In this document: in pieces, positions 1 through 10,560 of the stretch | How positions within the stretch are numbered: the first letter of the stretch is position 1 | Layout: every line of letters begins with the position of its first letter | DNA from: Haplomitrium mnioides | Lineage: Eukaryota > Marchantiophyta > Haplomitriopsida > Calobryales | NCBI GenBank assembly: GCA_049999725.1 | Contig: JBNGIS010005838.1 | Location: 1 to 25,306 of the forward strand | Direction: 5' to 3' | DNA: 25,306 nucleotides | Position numbers and translations under genes: made by a program | The notes under the pieces: generated by a model | Told to the model about the DNA's origin: nothing | What the model saw: only the letters and a program-made list of their open reading frames with translations | Database searches by the model: none

Positions 1-1122
1 CAAGTAACCTAAAAGTGACTCTCCACCAAAAGTGACTTCAAAAGCAAGTAATCCAATCTTAACCCTAAAAGTGACTCACTACCACTTCCTTCACTCCTCT
101 CTATTTTCTTCTAAATAGCACAACCTTATGCTTGTACTATTATACTCTGCCATTTACACGTCACTACTTATAGCAATACAATTATGCTATTAGATTGATG
201 TTTTATAGTAAATAGTTATCATTTTTCATTTAGTCAAGCTAGACAACTGGAGAATCATCAAGATTTACATAATATTCATTCAAAGATTCTTGAAAAATTA
301 TATGTATTGGATTCTATCATATTTTCTAATATGAAATTTTTCTTAGATGAAAAACAGAGTATGTATCTATCAGAACATGAAATAAAGTGATCTGATGTGA
401 AGCTATGTCCAATTTTGACTCCAATAGGTAGGACAATATAAAGATCTGTTGGAAAGATATGTCAGATTCCAATGTGAAATAGTTGACTTGGAATCAGTAT
501 GGTTGGTCTAAACACCACTAGAATGAATATTATATAGTTGAATATATATTATTAGCACAGCTAAATCTATAAGTGTAAAAAGATTAGCTATTGCTACACC
601 TATAGTACAGATTCTATTTTCTACAAAGTACAGTTTTCTGTAATACTTGTAAGAGGAATTTGACCAGTTGTCTCAAAGGCCTTAGTGCTCCCTCTCCATT
701 GTAGAGTATCTTCAAAGATTATATTCAACAGCTCTCAATAACATATATCTTCTAGAAGTGATTCAGGAATTCAAAGTACCAGGTTGCATTCAAGGAGCCT
801 ACAACAACTTTTGCAGACTATATCTAGAAGCTGAGACTACACCAACCTCTGAAACATTATGAAGATATATAGAAGACCTGTTGTTGACATCCCCACCTAC
901 TTTTTAGAATTTCTGAAGATCAACCCCTTGCCTACAACAAGAAGAACAAGGAACATACTTTTCATATAACTTCTGTTACAGAAACCTGTTTTATCTATTG
1001 TTTACAGAAACCTGTTTTATCTATTGTTTACATAATCGCAAAGAGTTTAACACTTGGTTCTCCACATTTCATAAATTTTTTATTTATCTTTAAACCCTCA
1101 AAACTCTTTTTGCATTCTAAAT
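1..1122 (+). other. Leader-like region upstream of copia copy A1, no gene identified
   Basis: This stretch precedes the gag start of A1 and should hold its 5' LTR and leader if the copy is complete at that end. I could not find a TG...CA LTR pair or a primer-binding site. One frame stays open without a stop from about 199 to 387 (some 63 codons, no early ATG). Its translation is rich in Gln, Glu, Leu and Lys, matches nothing I recognise, and may be chance. The last 100 bases before the ATG are T-rich. The only clear structure is a 26-bp tandem duplication at 979-1030. Confidence 0.35.
979..1030. repeat. Perfect 26-bp tandem duplication
   Basis: Bases 979-1004 and 1005-1030 are identical (unit begins CAGAAACCTG and ends ATTGTTTA). 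In a region where everything else is heavily mutated, a perfect duplicate suggests a recent slippage event, or an assembly artefact. Confidence 0.9.
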
Positions 1123-1815
1123 ATGGAAAATTTAAGTTTTAAATAGTTGACCATTGAAGGAGACAATTATCTCTCCTTATCATTGGATGCAGCTGCCCAT
1201 CTAGTATCCAACGGATTGGAGACCACAATCCTTATAGATGAGGGTACAACCTTACAATAGAAAGCCCATACCTTGGTCTTTCTAAGGCATCACCTTTCAG
1301 ACTCTCTAAAAATTCAGTATCTGAATGAGAGTAACCCCAGAATTCTCTAGGATAATCTGAAAGAAAGATTTGACCATACTAAAACAATTCATCTGCCTAT
1401 AGCAAGGTATGACTAGGTCAATTTAAGAGTTCAAGATTTTTCCTCTATATCTAAATATAATAGTGAGATGTTCAAAATAACATCTTAGTTAATATTGTAT
1501 GGACATCCTGTTTCCCAAAAGGAACAAATTGAGAAAACATTATCCACATTCCATACAACCAACATGATTTTGTCTGCTCAGTACAGAAACATGAACTTTG
1601 CTACATATTCTGAACTTATAGTTTATTTACTGTTAGCAGAGAAACATCAAGACTTGCTAATGAAGAATTCAAAAATGAGACCCCCAAGTACCCTACCTCA
1701 AACCTCAGCACCTGAAGCACATCATTCCAAGTCAACATATAATAGAGGTATGTCTAGAACAAGGGTAAGATTTGGTTCCTCAAATAGAACTCTCAAAGAG
1801 GTAAAGCTTCTATGA
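1123..1815 (+). pseudogene. gag: gag capsid region of A1, broken
   Basis: Gag would form the virus-like particle that packages element RNA. The start at 1123 matches the ATG of the A2 gag at 8221, and the two align throughout. The middle holds the pattern of plant copia gag (UBN2-type), with the motif RFDHTKTIHLP about 80 residues in and a helical EKHQDLL segment near the end. In-frame TAG stops interrupt it at about 1144, 1258, 1348, 1414 and 1489. Several fall where A2 has Trp or where family consensus expects Gln. The frame breaks near 1800, after which coding continues in another frame with the zinc knuckle. No functional product is expected. Confidence 0.85.
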
Positions 1816-2375
1816 CTAGCAAGAATCAGCAATTCAAAGGGAGAGGAAGGGGCAAGGGCAACTCTGCACAATTTTATCAAAGAGAAAGAAGATGAGGCAA
1901 GAATTCATATAATAGCATAAATCACCCATCCTCAAGTAACATAAGAGGACCGATTATTTGTAGCAGATGTGGGACAATGGGGTATACGAATAAAGTTTGC
2001 AGAATCTCAGCTCACCTAGTAGCACTTTATGCCAAAGACAAAAACTAGAAATCTGCAACAGAGAATCATGGTGTCTTTATGGAACAGACCGATACCCTTG
2101 GCGATTATATCCATAAGGAAGAGGATCTGAATATACCAGAGACGAATATGATTCAATGTACACATTATACACTACCTCTTGATGACATTCATACATGTAT
2201 AATAGTCAGTGGTAGTACTCATGCTATTTTAAAATGCAGGTCCTATTTTACCAAGCCGATGTCTTCACACCAAAAGGTGACTACTATAATAGGCAGGAAT
2301 CGGATTGAAGAAGGCAAAGGACCAGCCACTATCAGATTGCCACAAGGAACTGCTATATATATATCAGATCAGTGA
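1816..2375 (+). pseudogene. Zinc knuckle and aspartic protease of A1, broken
   Basis: A CCHC zinc knuckle, used by gag to bind RNA, is visible at 1959-2000 as Cys-x2-Cys-x4-Tyr-x4-Cys. The His is now Tyr, one C-to-T change. The retroviral-type aspartic protease follows. Where the catalytic motif should read DSGSTH, the codon at 2205-2207 is GTC, so the aspartate is Val; A2 keeps Asp at its equivalent position (9281-9283). In-frame stops occur near 1892 (TGA) and 2047 (TAG). The frame ends at 2375 and overlaps the next open frame by four bases, a single frameshift. Both domains are inactive as written. Confidence 0.82.
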
Positions 2376-3565
2376 TATATGCTCCAAATGCAACAAGAAA
2401 CCTGATTAGTTTTTGTGATATACGAGACAATGGTTATCACATACATTCTAGCACTTGTAAAAATCAGGAAGTGTTGCATTCATTAAAGCACACTCCTAAA
2501 GGATATGAAATAAAAGAAAAACTATTTTCATACCCTCTTGGTTTTTATATCACGCAAATACAAAACTTTGATATTCATTCACAAACAATCCATCATACTA
2601 TCATATGGCATAATCACTTAGGACATCTAGGCACGACAATGTTTCAAAGCATTCAGAAAGTGACCCGATCTATTCCTCCAAGCATAAATCCATCTATGAT
2701 TGAAAGACCATGTATACATTGCTCTCAAGGAAAACTGGCCTTACGTCCAGCAATTTCCAAGACAATTATGGAAATTCCAAAATTCCTTGAGAGAATACAT
2801 GCAGATGTTTATGGTCTTATCGACCCACTCAGTGGACCCTTTCCATACTTCCTGGTGATAATCTATGCTTCCACTAAATGGTCACATGTATCATTACTCC
2901 TAACCTGTAATTTAGTCTTCCCAAAGAAATTGGCACACATTCTGAAATTGAAAGCTCAATTTCCAGAAAGTCCAATAAAAGTCCTACAAGTTGACAGTGC
3001 GAGAGAGTTTACATCAAAATAATTTGATGACTTTTGCATGACTATGGGTATAGATACCCAATACTCTGTGGCACATGTCCATTTTCAAATTGGAATAGCC
3101 GAAAGAGTAATACGCAACATTCAAATGATTGCTAGACCCATGTTAATGCAGACCAATTTATCGGTTTCTGCATGGTGCTATGCAGTAATGCATGCTGCAT
3201 CATTATTGAAATATAGGCCATCAAAATTTAGTTCATTATTACCTCACCAACTTGCCTATGATAATATACCTGATGTATCCCATTTACAAGTTTTCGGTTG
3301 TCAAGTCTTAGTTCCAATTATGGGACCAAAAAAGACTAAGATTGGACCTCAAAGACAAAAAGGCATCTATGTGAGATATGACTTCCCTTCTATTATACAC
3401 TACCTAGAACCATCCACAGCTGATGTGTTTCAAGCCAGATTAGCCGATTGCCATTTCCATGAGGATATATTTCCATCTCTTTTTGAAGATAAAAATTCTT
3501 CATTGCCAAAAAAACTCCAATGGGAGAATATATCCACTATATGGATAGATCAAAGAATTAGGTAA
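2372..3565 (+). pseudogene. Integrase of A1 (pre-integrase zinc domain plus DDE core), broken by stops
   Basis: Integrase joins element cDNA to the host chromosome. The N-terminal HHCC zinc domain is intact: His at 2609 and 2624, Cys at 2711 and 2720. The DDE catalytic core keeps all three acidic residues: Asp at 2804-2806, Asp at 2993-2995 and Glu at 3101-3103. The frame is interrupted by TAA just after the second Asp (3020-3022) and TAA at 3563-3565. The second stop is a CAA in A2 (10636-10638), so it arose by one C-to-T change. Downstream, the conserved copia segment with HLQVFGCQVLVPI and GPQRQKGIYV is well preserved. This is the best-kept integrase in the window, but it cannot be translated through. 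Confidence 0.9.
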
Positions 3566-4912
3566 GGTGAGGATGAAGTCAAGAGACTTCTTCACTTGGC
3601 TAAAATAGTCAAACAATTGTCAGATTCTTTGAATGAAATTGCAAAGGTAGCAAGGTCACATATTCTTGCGGTGTATATTCCTGCAAGAATTCAGGATATT
3701 TCTAAACCAGCAATTGACCATGTACCAAGGCAAAAGAGAGGACGCCCTCTCGGCTCAAAAGACTCTCAACCTCGACAAAAAGCTTTGACAAAGAGAACTA
3801 CATTCTCAACTGATGTTCTAAAAACACCATCATCTACATCTTTACTATCTCATTCGACTATCTCCCTATTAGAGTACCCTGATAATCAAGAGATCTTGAT
3901 CCACTATAAGGATATAGGAGTTGTATGGCAAAGAGAGAGTGTAGATGTCGCATTCCTAGTTTCACAGACTATATCCGATACACCACATAAAACCAGATCT
4001 GTTAAAGAAGCTATAGACAGTTCTAATCGGATAGAGTGGAAAAAGGCAATGGATTCAAAACTTGATTACATGATACAGAGGAAGGTGTTTGGACCTTTAG
4101 TCCATGTTCCTTGTGATGCCCATTTGATTAGATATAGGTGGATATTTGTAAAAAAGTGAGATGAAAAATGTGAAATTGTGAGATATAAGGCACGTCTTGT
4201 AGCCAAAGGCTATATACAAATACCTAGGAGAGACTTCGATCTCACATATGCCCTAATTATAGATGCTATCACATACCGGTTCTTAGTAGGCTTTTTCTTA
4301 GGACATGAGCTCATTACACATCAAATGGATGTTGTGACAACATATCTATACGAGCTATTAGATACCCAGATCTAGATGAAAGCTCTTTTAGAGCTTATAG
4401 CAAGAAATATCTATCATATTCAGGGGGAGAATGTCACTAAGCGTAAACCATCTAGCAACCCATCTACCTCTTTACCATTGACAATCATTAAACCCAATGG
4501 TGGTAGTACTGGGTTAGGACCTATAGTCCATGAGATGTAGTCTAGAGAGAAAAGACCTACTATCCTCCCTATACATCAATCCATACATTTGGCCAAGGAT
4601 GCATATGTAGTCTAGATCCTTCGATCTATTTATGGACTTAAGTAGAGTGGTCGAATATGGTATCATAGATTTCATGAAGAGATGATAGCTATGAGTTTTC
4701 ACTTTGATGACATTGCACCAAGTAAACATTCATCAAGAATGTTGACAAAGAATTTATAATTGTCGCATGATATATTGATGACATAAACCTTTTTAGTCAC
4801 CAATCCTTACTTGAGCAGACTATTTCTATGCTTAAGAAAAATTTTAATATGAAGGATATTGGTAAGACCAAGTATTGTTTAGGATTATAAGTTGAGTACC
4901 TCGATGATGGCA
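3566..4912 (+). pseudogene. Linker and reverse transcriptase N-terminal two thirds of A1, broken
   Basis: This covers the variable linker between integrase and RT and the RT fingers and palm. RT signatures in order are RYKARLVAKGY near 4178, HQMDVVTTYLY near 4318, and the active-site YIDD at 4771-4782 (Tyr-Ile-Asp-Asp). The YIDD lies in a different frame from the earlier part, so at least one indel lies between about 4400 and 4750. Stops include TGA at about 4157, TAG at about 4373, TAG at 4613-4615 where A2 has CAA, and a TGA directly before YIDD. Minus-strand open frames here are shadows. Confidence 0.85.
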
Positions 4913-5692
4913 TATTGATGCATCATAATACTTATACTAAGAAAATCCTAAAACAATTTAATATGGATAAATCTCATCCAATCACATCACTTATGGAGAT
5001 AAGAACACTGGATAGAGAAAAAGATATTTTTCGAAAACGAAAAGACATAGAGCCAATCCTTGGATCTGAGATACCATATCTCTCCGCTATAGGAGCTCTT
5101 ATATATCTTGCTAATCAAACACACCTTGATATTTCCTTTGTCGTGAACTTGCTTGCAAGACATAGTTCACAACCTATTTTAAGTCATTGGAATGGTATCA
5201 AGCATATTTTCATATACTTGCAAGACACAATTGACATCGGACTATTTTTCCCAAATAATATTGATCAAATCCCTACTAGCTATGCAGATGCATGATACCT
5301 TTCAGATCCTGATGATGCTAAATCCCAAATCGATTATGTATTCCTATATGGCTCTATATCTGTATCATGGAAAAGTACAGAGAAAAATTTGACTTGTACA
5401 TCCTCAAACTATGGAGAGATTATAGCTCTGTATGAAGCTAGTAGGGAATGCTTATACCTACGAAAGATTCTTGATCATGTTTATTTACATTGTATCTTAC
5501 CTTGTATATCTGACCCAAGTGTTATTTTTTAGGATAACTTGGCATGTGTACAACATGTCTCACATGGTTTTATTAAAGGAGACCGAATTAAACACATTGC
5601 ACCAAAGTTTTTCTTCACCCATGAGCAATAAGACGACAGTATTTCTATGCAAATTATCTCTTGCAAAGAGAACATTGCTGATATTAGACTAA
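4913..5692 (+). pseudogene. RT connection and RNase H of A1, truncated
   Basis: The segment begins with the RT thumb motif HHNTYTKKILKQFNMDKSHP and runs through LSAIGALIYLANQTH into RNase H, which removes RNA from the cDNA hybrid. All three RNase H acidic positions are still visible: Asp in YADA (5287-5289), Glu in GEIIALYEASREC (5416-5418) and Asp in the DNLAC motif near 5532. Stops break it at 5293-5295 (TGA, where A2 has CGA), before DNLAC (TAG) and near 5626 (TAA). Homology is lost after the ADI residues, before the usual tail of about 20 residues and the polypurine tract. Confidence 0.87.
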
Positions 5693-5744
5693 TCTAGGAT
5701 TAGTTCTTGACCTATAACTAGTGTATATGATTAGTGCATATGAT

Positions 5745-5770
5745 TAGGATTAGGGTTAGTGCTAATCCTA
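5745..5770. repeat. Perfect 9-bp inverted repeat (hairpin)
   Basis: TAGGATTAG at 5745-5753 pairs with CTAATCCTA at 5762-5770 around an 8-base loop. It lies just after the point where A1 homology stops. The rest of 5693-5827 shows no gene. The hairpin could mark the end of an unrelated insertion or be incidental. Confidence 0.7.
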
Positions 5771-5824
5771 CATGATGAGCACATTACCTTGATGACCTAT
5801 GAGATTGTACATTCATACATTGAG

Positions 5825-5827
<3 letters not shown>

Positions 5828-5866
<39 letters not shown>

Positions 5867-5966
5867 NNNNNNNNNNNNNNNNNNNNNNNNNNNNNNNNNN
5901 NNNNNNNNNNNNNNNNNNNNNNNNNNNNNNNNNNNNNNNNNNNNNNNNNNNNNNNNNNNNNNNNNN

Positions 5967-6025
<59 letters not shown>
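5828..6025. repeat. (AT)n then (GA)n microsatellite with 100-base gap
   Basis: An AT dinucleotide run occupies 5828-5866 and 5967-6007, followed by a GA run of about 18 bases. The 100 Ns at 5867-5966 have the standard length for a gap of unknown size, so the true tract length is unknown. Open frames reading Ile-Tyr repeats across this stretch are not genes. Confidence 0.97.
5867..5966. other. Assembly gap (100 N)
   Basis: One hundred Ns lie inside the AT microsatellite; the size is a placeholder. Confidence 1.
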
Positions 6026-8220
6026 TTTGCATTCCATCATATATGTTGAATCTTGTTTTCATGTTTTCACAAGTTATATGATTCTTCACATCCAACAATG
6101 GTAGCTATTTTCTTTTTTTTATTCTAAAATCCAAGTGTATACTTGTTGAAAATCTATACAAGTAAAAATCTGCATAAAACGAGATCTCCAACCAAAGATT
6201 TATAGCAAACAAAAGCAATTTGAATTAATATTTGTGGTTGATTAAGGATCTATCTCAACAAACAATCTATATGAACTAAGTGCCACCCAACACAATGACA
6301 ATGAAGTTCAGAGTGGAGTGTCTCCCATCATAGCATAAACTTTTTGGAATTTGCGAAGGCTATTAGAGGATAACCTTGTTTTACATGAATGAGGAGTTGC
6401 CCAATTAAATGAAATATCAATCGAAAAAACATTCCTCAACAAAAGTCTGTCAAAATAGACAAATGCTCATAGAAAGAAGGTATTGATCAACAAAAGCTGC
6501 AAGAAAAGAAGAGCAATTTAGCAACAAATGGCCAATCACACAATGTAGTGGTTGAACAAGAGTACCTATTTGAAGTAGAACTTGCCAGAATGCAGGGAAT
6601 ATGATCTGCAAGATGAGAGAAACCCATTCAAAGAAATAATTATCATCTATAAAAGACTGATTCATATAAAACAAAGAAGCAGATTGGCGGAAGAAGATCG
6701 CAGTAGAAAGAATACCTGGTTTAAACAAAAGATGAATGAAAATCTATTCGAAAAAAACATAACAACTCGACGAAGAATGTCAGATTGAATAGAACATAAG
6801 CATATCAAAGAAGAAAGCAGTGAGCTGCTTGATTTATAAAAACAAAGAAGAACTGATCAACTATTGGTAAATGGACGAAGAAAAAGGCAGCAAATTATTG
6901 TGAAGGAGAAATTATTTCACCTCAAAGAAAACAAACAAGCATGTTTGAGAAGCAACTGAAACGAGACTATTCAAGAGGTCATAATTCGAAAAGCAATGCA
7001 GCGCACAAGAAGACAATAGATGAAGTGTTCATGGGTGAGGAAATCTACACCAGCAAGCAAATCATAGAAGATCTATTCATCAATTTGAAGCAATCAAAGG
7101 TGATAATATGTTTGAAACCAAGAAATTGAAAACGAAAATTGAATAGAAGACTCGACCATTGCCCACAAAGAACATTTTGAAAGGAAATCTGCACAAAAAA
7201 GAAAAGCTCATCAAGTGACCATACATGCCTGAATGAAATAAGAACAACAACAGATCGAAGAATAGAAAATCAAACAAAACGGAGAAAGCATAAGATAATA
7301 GCTTGAAGAAGACATGGTCGTCAATAAGTTGAAGAAGACCTAAACCAAAGAAGAGCTCAAAACCTAACAATTCAAAAGAAGATGCAGAATTGCAAGACTT
7401 CTTCAAGAGCTGAAAATAATAGCATAGAACCGAACACAATGTTTGAGGTGCTAGTAAGAAACTCAAATGAAGCCCTAAACTAGAGAAGAACACTCTAATA
7501 TAGCTACTCAAAATCAAAACTTGAAGTGTGAAATGTGGGTCAATTCAATGGTCTTACAATCATCACATATAGCATTCAACATATTGAATTGCTTGAAGAA
7601 GAACACAATACAACACTATCTAAAATTGCAAGAGAACAAAGTACCTTGCTGCAAAGAGTAATTGTAATATGTTGTTGGAAATATAGCCAAAAATAAAAAA
7701 TGAGAACACTAAAAACCTCAAACTTGAAGTTGATGAAGTGCATGACCTAAAATAAATATGAAAAATGAATGAACACAAAGAGCAACATAGCTTAAAAAGA
7801 GAAGTGAGCAGAGAAAACTCATTAGCAATTGGCATTGTAAAGCAAGGATATGAAGATTGAAGATATACAATTGAATAATCTCAAGAAACTACACAGAATT
7901 CATAAGCATATTGCTGAGTTGAGCTAAACTAAAGATGCATATGCAATACATTTGTTGCTAAGACACTCTAGAATTGCAAATTGATGATTGGAGAATGATC
8001 AATCAAGGTTGATATGCAACAACAAACAAGTTTATACCATGTCTACAACAACTGTATTATGGAAGAAACACATCTCAAACACATTTGAGCTATATTCAAT
8101 ACTAAAAATTAAACAAATCAATTTTGTTTTCAAAAAAAAAAAAAGTTTCTCTATAATTCCAATATTTGTTGTTTCATATTTTGACCATTGAATTGCTCAT
8201 CTTTGAATTATAATGGAACC
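6026..8220 (+). other. Purine-rich non-coding stretch upstream of A2 gag
   Basis: About 2.2 kb separate the microsatellite from the A2 gag start. From roughly 6450 the plus strand is strongly A/G-rich with recurring GAAGAA, AAGCAA and ATCGAAG words. It shows only short open frames broken by many stops, the longest plus-strand one being 68 codons. No domain is recognisable. It may be the long leader of A2, possibly a decayed ORF rich in Glu, Lys and Gln, since the B leader at 12838-14068 has the same bias in its own sense direction. An A13 run lies at 8132-8144. I found no clear 5' LTR or primer-binding site for A2. Confidence 0.45.
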
Positions 8221-8994
8221 ATGGAAAAGCTCAACTTCAAGCCATTGACCATAGATGGAGAGAATTATCTTTCTTAGTCATTGGATGTTGCAACTCACCA
8301 AGTCTCTAAAGGATTAGAGATAACTATTTTAACTAACAAAAAGATCAGTACATAGTAGAAAGCACAAGCATTGGTTTTTCTAAGGCATCATTTTACTAGT
8401 CCTCTCAAAATCTAGTATCTCAATGAAAGCAATCCCATAATTATGTGTGAGCATTTAAATGACAGGTTTGACCATACAAAGACAATTCATTTGCCTAAGG
8501 CAAAACATGATTGGGTAAACCTCATAGTCCAAGATTTCACTTCAATTTCCAAATATAACAGTGAACTCTTTACGATTACTTCACAGCTCACCTTATGTAG
8601 CCAATCTATTGATGATAAGGAGCAAATAGAGAAGACTCTATTGACATTCCATCCCACAAACATGATTCTGTTGGCATAGTACAGAAACATAAGGTTCACA
8701 GGATATTCAAAGTTGATAGCTCACATGCTACTTGTTGAAAAGCATCAAGAGCTATTGTTGAGGAACTCTAAGTTGAGACCACGAGTAACATTGCTCATAT
8801 TTCAGCCTACTGAAACTTATTATTTTGTACATGCAATTCATAGAGGCACTTCCAATAGAAGAGCCAACTATACTAGTGGAAGACAAGCTTCCCCACTGCA
8901 AGCCAAGGACAAGATTCAAGGAGAGGGACAGAGGTCAAACTATTTGTGGTTGTTCTTATGTAAGAGGAAACAAAGCTGGCAGACCTCCTACTGA
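8221..8994 (+). pseudogene. gag: gag capsid region of A2, broken
   Basis: The ATG at 8221 is the equivalent of the A1 start. The reading continues in one frame to 8994 apart from in-frame TAG codons. One of these, at 8677-8679, is CAG in A1 (1579-1581). Conversely Trp at 8512-8514 here is TAG in A1 (1414-1416). The UBN2-type core with RFDHTKTIHLP and the SKYNSELF helix are intact over a 78-codon stretch (8443-8679). Between about 8850 and 8994 the coding moves to the next frame, which carries the zinc knuckle. As in other copia elements, this part would form the particle shell. Confidence 0.85.
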
Positions 8995-9352
8995 AAACAG
9001 ATCTGCACCAAGAACAATTCATCCTCCTACAATGTATATATGCTTCAGATGTTTAACATAGAGACACACCCATACCAACTGTAGAATCCTTGCGCATCTG
9101 GTTTCTTTATATAACCAGAGTAAGAAGAATACTATACAACCTGAAACTCATGGTACTTTTTTGGAAAAGGAAGAGACTTTGAGTGATTACATTGAGAATG
9201 ACATAGATCTACCAAAAAACCATATCACTACTTGCATTTTTGAGGTCCTTCCTCTTGATAACAACAGAATCTACATCATTGATAGTGGAAGTACTCACAC
9301 AATATTGAAATGCAAATCATACTTCTTACAGATTACGCCATCAAGTCGATGA
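8995..9352 (+). pseudogene. Zinc knuckle and aspartic protease of A2
   Basis: The CCHC knuckle at 9041-9082 has all four metal ligands (Cys-x2-Cys-x4-His-x4-Cys), but the codon at 9059-9061 within it is TAG. The protease keeps its catalytic motif as DSGSTH with Asp at 9281-9283, followed by TILKCKSYF. A TGA follows at about 9350. In A1 both the knuckle His and the protease Asp are mutated, so comparing the two copies gives the ancestral state. Confidence 0.82.
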
Positions 9353-10560
9353 TTAACTACAATCATGGGAAGTAATTAGATTGAAGAAGAACATGAACCT
9401 GCAAAGATTATTTTACCGTAGGAGGTACTATTGAATATCAAATTTGCTATCTATGCACCTAGTGTTGCTAGGAATTCAATAAGCTTTAAAGACATACGTG
9501 ACAATAATTTTCATATTCATGCTAGTACTTGTAGAGATCAAGAAGTCTTACATGTTTTGAAAAAGACTCCTCATGGTATGATTATAAAAGAATCATAATT
9601 TTCTTACCCATTTGGATTTTATGTCACACAAATACATACACTTCATAACGCTGCACCACAAATCGTTCAATCAAATTTATGGCATAAACGTTTGAGACAT
9701 TTGAACACCACATTGTTTCACAATATAGTGAAAAAGATCCACAAGATTCCCACTAGCGTTAGCCCCTAATTGGTTGCACAGCCATACAACGCACATTCTC
9801 AAGGAAAATTGGTCATTCGACTAACGATATCCAAGACTATTACAGATATACCAAAATTCCTTGAACAAAATACATGTTGATGTGTATGATCCTATAGACC
9901 CACCCTATGGACCATTTTGATATTTTTTGGTTATCATATGCGCTTCATCAAAGTTGTCACAAGTCTCTTTACTTTCTACCCAAAATTTAGTCTTTCTTCT
10001 TAGAATTCTATTCAGGTTATTTAGAACTTGAGCTTTCAATTTCAGAATATGTGGATTTTCTATGAAACAATGCGAGAAAATTTGCCTCTAATACTTTTGA
10101 TCTGTATGACCACATGCATAGAGATCCAATACTTGGTAGCACATATCCATTTCCAAATTGCCATTTTTGAATGAGTAATACGCAACATATAGATGATTGC
10201 ACGACCTATGCTAATGCAAACCAAATTGTCAATTTCAGCTGGAGGTCATGCAATATTACATGTTGCATGACTTTAAAATATCGGCCATCGCCATTTCATT
10301 CCTTGAATCCTTACCAGCTTGATTTTGGGACTACTTCCAACTTATCTCACTTTCATGTTTTTAAATGCCAAGTTCTTGTACATATTATGAGACCAAAATG
10401 AACTAAGATGGTTCCTCAAAGACCAAAAAGGCATATATATATAGGATATGATTCCTCTTTGATTATATGCTATCTAGAATTCACACCGGATGTATTTCAA
10501 GCCAGATTTGCAAATTGCCACTTTTCTGAAGACATCTTTCTATCTTTATTTGAGCAACAA
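9353..10560 (+). pseudogene. Integrase of A2, heavily frameshifted
   Basis: Fragments align with the A1 integrase in order: the pre-integrase segment (NSISFKDIRDN near 9475, SQGKLVIR near 9800), the first catalytic Asp in HVDVYD near 9875, the segment IARPMLMQTKLS near 10195, and the C-terminal NLSHFHVF region near 10340. Multiple indels and stops scatter these over all three frames. The catalytic Glu region reads FE followed by TGA where A1 has GIAERV. No product is possible. Minus-strand open frames here are shadows. Confidence 0.78.

Larger units (their letters stand above)
1123..5692 (+). mobile_element. Ty1/copia retrotransposon copy A1 (family A), degenerate
   Basis: The order gag, zinc knuckle, protease, integrase, reverse transcriptase, RNase H is diagnostic of Ty1/copia; gypsy elements place integrase last. 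The copy carries in-frame stops and at least two frameshifts: near 1800, between gag and the zinc knuckle, and near 2372. Homology ends at about 5692 inside the C-terminal tail of RNase H, so the last part of pol, the polypurine tract and the 3' LTR are missing. It is the same family as A2 (8221-11645 plus 19062-20666) and A5 (minus strand, 22303-23826). The exact copia lineage was not resolved. Confidence 0.92.

Noticed and set aside
5741-5760. GGATTAGGGTTAG resembling telomere repeats
   Set aside because: Only one or two degenerate units, better explained as part of the 9-bp hairpin.
5759-6098. Open frames of 69-104 codons on both strands across the AT tract
   Set aside because: They read Ile-Tyr repeats and run through Ns; microsatellite artefacts.
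7080-7517. Minus-strand 145-codon open frame, Phe/Leu-rich, possible membrane protein
   Set aside because: Its composition follows from the purine-rich plus strand (Lys/Glu on one strand gives Phe/Leu on the other); no signal or domain pattern.
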